A stretch of 64,000 nt of DNA from a virus. Position 1 is the first letter of the stretch; each line of letters begins with the position of its first letter. The DNA is taken from the IMG/VR virus record IMGVR_UViG_3300035698_017111, positions 1 to 64,000 of that record; one strand, 5' to 3'. Both the position numbers and the translations under genes were made by a program. Positions 61,092 to 64,000 of this stretch are shown piece after piece. The notes under the pieces were generated by a model that was not told the DNA's origin, searched no databases, and saw only the letters and a program-made list of their open reading frames with translations.

Positions 61092-63209
61092 GTGCCTAAA
61101 GTATACCCAACGGAAGTGGTACAACCTCTAGGTGGGCATAACCCAGAGACAGCATGTGTGCAGACAATGCATCTGGAGAAGTATCTAGAGTCAGAATACA
61201 AATACCTAAATCCTCTTCAAAGCGAATTTGTTACACACCTAGAAGATGACGATTGTAACATTGTTATAGCTGCTGAGACATCGAGTGGTAAGACTCTTTG
61301 TGCTGAATACTTTGCTGCTCGTGCAATCTCTCTTGGCAAAACAGTCCTGTACATTGCACCAATGAAAGCTCTTGCTGACGAGAAGTACAATGAATGGTCT
61401 GATCTTTCTCATACTCTTTCGAAACACACAATACAGATTCAGACTGGTGATTTTGAACTAACAGAAAGCAAGAAGAGGAATCTAAATGCTGCAGACATTA
61501 TCATTCTAACTCCAGAGATGTTTAACTCCAAATGCCGACTCTATGACAGCCATGAATGGTTGAAAAATACAGTCTTTATTGGAGATGAGATTCATATTGT
61601 TGGCATGGAAGGTAGAGGAGATTCTCTTGAGGTTGGATTGATTCAGTATTACGAAAATGATCCCACATCCAGAGCATTGTTTCTTAGTGCCACAATTCCT
61701 AATGTTATGGATTTTGGAAATTGGCTAGAGCATCTTACAGATAGAAAAACAATCAATATAACTAGTGGTTATCGCCCATGTAAATTAAATAAAAGAATTG
61801 TTGGTTTTCAAGACAGTGCAATGGGCAGAAAAATGAGTTATTATCAGATTGAATCAGAAAGACTTGATAAGGCTGTTCAACTCATACAGGAACACATGAA
61901 AGATCCAATCCTTCTGTTTGTTGGATCTAAAGATTTTGGCAATAAGCTTTCAAGAAAACTTTCTACTTTAAAAATTGACCATAATTTTCATAATGCAGAT
62001 CTTGAAAGATCTAAAAGAACAGCAATTGAACAGGGATTCAGGAATCTTGACTTCAAGGTTTTGATATCAACAACGACAACTGCATGGGGATGTAACACAC
62101 CAGCCAGATATGTGATCCTGTGTCACACTGCATTTGGATACACTCCAATGCATCCAGCAAATATCCTTCAGGCAATCGGTCGAGCTGGAAGAGCTGGTTA
62201 TGCTGATGAGGGTGATGCTCTGATTCTTGTACCGCAACATAAGGTCGAAGAAGAGAGAAGGAGAATATTTAGTGATTATAGAGTCAATTCAATTTTGAAT
62301 GACATTAACACTCTTATGTTCCACATTCTTTCATATATTGCTCATGGTAAAATAACAAATGCCGATGAGCTATACGATTGGTACAACAAGTCTCTTGCTT
62401 CTGTTCAAAAAAACAGTCTCACTAAAGCTTCATCACAAAGAATCCTAGACAATCTAGCCGCAAGAGGAATGATCAAGGGTGTTGGAGATGGTAAGTATGA
62501 AGCAACTAAGGTTGGAGAGATTACTGCAAGATTCTATATGAGTCCATTAGATGTCTCGGATTGGTTTAAGAACTTCTCTAAGTTGGGGAACATTAACCCA
62601 CAGCCACATGGCTCTGAATATGATAAAAAAGAAGTGAACCTATCGGTAGCTCGTGCTCTTTCAGAATGTTATTCTTGGGGGAAAACGTGGGCTGGTGAAG
62701 AACAAAGATCGAATCCAAAATGTTACGTGTCCAACAGAGAGAAGGCATGCAATAGTGTCAAGACAGTGTCTAAGATGCTCTATCAGGATCCAAAATACGA
62801 TCCACAGGTGAAGTTTACGGCAATCTTCTACAGTCTTCTTTCTGGATGGGATGTTGAATTACCGTTACGTTCTCATTACATGGGGGTCTATAGGGATATT
62901 GAAAGAATCATTCAAACACTTAAGCAAACAGATCAATTATTTGGTAAGTTTCTTAAATCACAGAAAAAATGTGTTGGATATGGTTGGGAAAATGAATGGG
63001 ATAGTTTGGCTCTGAGGTTGAAGTACGGTGTTGAGATAGATCTTCTCGAACTTGTAAAGATTCCAGGGATTGGTAAAACATTTGCAGTAAACCTTCACCA
63101 AGAAGGTATTTCATCACGAAAAGCACTAATGAACCCTTCAAATGAGGTAATTGTGAAGAAAGTCCTTGGTCCAAAAAGATACGAAAAGATACTAGAAGAA
63201 ACAGAATAA
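61092..63209 (+). CDS. Ski2/Hel308-like SF2 helicase
   Basis: I prefer GTG 61092 after GGAGAG; ATG 61080 is the alternative. The protein (about 705 residues) has AETSSGKTLCAEYF (motif I), YIAPMKALADEKY (Ia), VFIGDEIHIV (II, DEIH), FLSATIPN (III), STTTTAWGCNTPA (V) and QAIGRAGRAG (VI), then a winged-helix/ratchet region and a C-terminal helix-hairpin-helix (IPGIGKTFAVNL). This is the Ski2-like family with Hel308. It may unwind forked DNA during replication restart; an RNA role cannot be ruled out. Confidence 0.92.
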   Translation: MPKVYPTEVVQPLGGHNPETACVQTMHLEKYLESEYKYLNPLQSEFVTHLEDDDCNIVIAAETSSGKTLCAEYFAARAISLGKTVLYIAPMKALADEKYNEWSDLSHTLSKHTIQIQTGDFELTESKKRNLNAADIIILTPEMFNSKCRLYDSHEWLKNTVFIGDEIHIVGMEGRGDSLEVGLIQYYENDPTSRALFLSATIPNVMDFGNWLEHLTDRKTINITSGYRPCKLNKRIVGFQDSAMGRKMSYYQIESERLDKAVQLIQEHMKDPILLFVGSKDFGNKLSRKLSTLKIDHNFHNADLERSKRTAIEQGFRNLDFKVLISTTTTAWGCNTPARYVILCHTAFGYTPMHPANILQAIGRAGRAGYADEGDALILVPQHKVEEERRRIFSDYRVNSILNDINTLMFHILSYIAHGKITNADELYDWYNKSLASVQKNSLTKASSQRILDNLAARGMIKGVGDGKYEATKVGEITARFYMSPLDVSDWFKNFSKLGNINPQPHGSEYDKKEVNLSVARALSECYSWGKTWAGEEQRSNPKCYVSNREKACNSVKTVSKMLYQDPKYDPQVKFTAIFYSLLSGWDVELPLRSHYMGVYRDIERIIQTLKQTDQLFGKFLKSQKKCVGYGWENEWDSLALRLKYGVEIDLLELVKIPGIGKTFAVNLHQEGISSRKALMNPSNEVIVKKVLGPKRYEKILEETE

Positions 63210-63236
63210 AACCATATACATCTGAAATTATTAAAG

Positions 63237-63263
63237 TTAGCCATCCTTTGGGTGGCTAATTTT
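63237..63263 (+). terminator. Rho-independent terminator after the Ski2-like helicase
   Basis: TTAGCCATCC (63237-63246) pairs with GGGTGGCTAA (63250-63259) through one T-G, and TTTT follows. It ends the transcript 28 bases after the helicase stop. Confidence 0.75.
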
Positions 63264-63344
63264 GTTGCTGGTATCTTCTCTATATTAGAGGGATTCGGAA
63301 TGCCCCTGCGGAATATAAAAGAGTAAGTTGAAAAAGGTCTTATT

Positions 63345-64000
63345 ATGGATATGGACGGTAAAGAATACGTGGAATTGGATAAGAACCTGTGTGGTTCTCC
63401 CAGTGGCTCTATGGCTGCTTTTTTTGATATAAAAAAGAGAGATGGTAAGTTGTGGCTACCAAAAAATAAAGAAAAAGACTACAAGGATACCTGTGATGGA
63501 ATAGAAAAAGATCTTAAAGAAAGCACATCGTGTAATTGGTATCGTACTGCTAGTGAATTTGTTGGTTCAGATGCCAATTTTCCCAACAGTGGACACGTTT
63601 ACGATGCGAAAGGTCTTAATCAAGGACAACCATTAAGTCCCACAATGACAAGTCTTAGTTTGCCAGATATGGCTGAAGTCCCAAATAAAGAGAACAAATA
63701 TAGTGATGTTCCTAACTTTTGTCCATCTTGCAAATCGCCAATTGAAGATTTTGAAGTTCAAAAAGGCAGAAGAGATGATGATGGTAATCTTGTCTATAGG
63801 TGCAATAACTGTGGACATACTAATGATCAATATCATAGAACTGTAGAGAGAAGTAAATCAAGATCTCCAAAATCTAGAGTTAGAAAAAGAAGAAAAATAG
63901 CCTCTGTTAAAAGTGTTATTCATGAAGCTGCCACTCCAGCAACTCCTCAGCCTGGTGGTGGTTATGGTAACAATCCAGCAAACACTCCATATGGCCGTGT
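63345..64000 (+). CDS. Zinc-ribbon protein, truncated by window edge, probably virion-related
   Basis: ATG 63345 follows AAAAAGG and the frame stays open to the window end (218 codons). It has SCNWYRTASEFVG near residue 62, a zinc ribbon (NFCPSCKSPI...RCNNCGH) near 125-150, a basic segment (RVRKRRK), and a Pro/Gly/Asn-rich stretch at the edge. SVIHEAATPA near residue 190 resembles a proteolytic processing site. Function unknown. Confidence 0.7.
   Translation, partial: MDMDGKEYVELDKNLCGSPSGSMAAFFDIKKRDGKLWLPKNKEKDYKDTCDGIEKDLKESTSCNWYRTASEFVGSDANFPNSGHVYDAKGLNQGQPLSPTMTSLSLPDMAEVPNKENKYSDVPNFCPSCKSPIEDFEVQKGRRDDDGNLVYRCNNCGHTNDQYHRTVERSKSRSPKSRVRKRRKIASVKSVIHEAATPATPQPGGGYGNNPANTPYGR

Noticed and set aside
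1-64000. CRISPR array
   Set aside because: No set of regularly spaced direct repeats was seen; the only short tandem repeats are coding (52291-52350) or a single duplication (25694-25747).

Overview
The window is an AT-rich segment of a very large tailed dsDNA phage, most likely a jumbo phage known only from metagenomic assembly. The evidence is a terminase pair (53.8-56.3 kb), phage nucleotide-metabolism and DNA-modification genes, tightly packed genes that overlap by one or four bases (TAATG, ATGA), and many inteins and homing endonucleases. Packaging and a whole replisome fill 64 kb without portal, capsid or tail genes, so the complete genome must be much longer. Purine-rich GGAG-type ribosome binding sites precede most starts. 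The host cannot be named from the sequence.

Layout. All genes from 1 to about 19.7 kb lie on the minus strand; all genes from 20.06 kb to the end lie on the plus strand. The 19,737-20,057 gap between them holds palindromes, a C-rich tract and repeats, and is a candidate origin or divergent control region. The left arm carries DNA polymerase III alpha (dnaE), broken into four reading frames, then clpP, a DNA methyltransferase, a stand-alone primase zinc-finger protein, a DnaB-like helicase, a DnaC-like loader, a Ycf46-like AAA+ ATPase, and an IS200/IS605 transposon whose insertion point can be reconstructed exactly.

The right arm starts with an SF2 helicase interrupted by an intein, dnaJ, a phosphoesterase, a nuclease/Dam-like methylase cluster, B12-dependent ribonucleotide reductase, a GIY-YIG endonuclease, a ClpC-like unfoldase, dTMP and dNMP kinases, dnaX, a sigma factor, an intein-containing methyltransferase, a second methyltransferase, a glycosyltransferase, a sliding clamp, a delta-like clamp-loader subunit and RuvC. 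Next come a sensor histidine kinase, two receiver proteins, a membrane-anchored coiled-coil protein and a second sigma-like protein, directly before the packaging genes. The end carries a lipoprotein, a trypsin-like protease, a DUF1257/DUF2997 pair and a Ski2-type helicase.

How the genes work together. The phage appears to build its own bacterial-type replisome: alpha reassembled by split inteins, beta clamp, tau/gamma, delta, DnaB, loader and primase zinc finger. Its RNR and kinases supply precursors, and RuvC, UvsW-like and Ski2-like helicases could process recombination intermediates. ClpP with a ClpC-like unfoldase and DnaJ form a proteolysis/chaperone set. Two sigma-like proteins, a soluble phosphorelay and hairpins that overlap ribosome binding sites suggest layered control of gene expression.

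The most unusual features are: (1) dnaE fractured twice by split inteins, each break holding a homing endonuclease of a different family, plus a third break without an intein; (2) a phage histidine kinase/receiver/PAS operon leading into a sigma-like gene; (3) two promoters placed so that the RNA start falls inside the left arm of a hairpin that would otherwise block translation or transcription.
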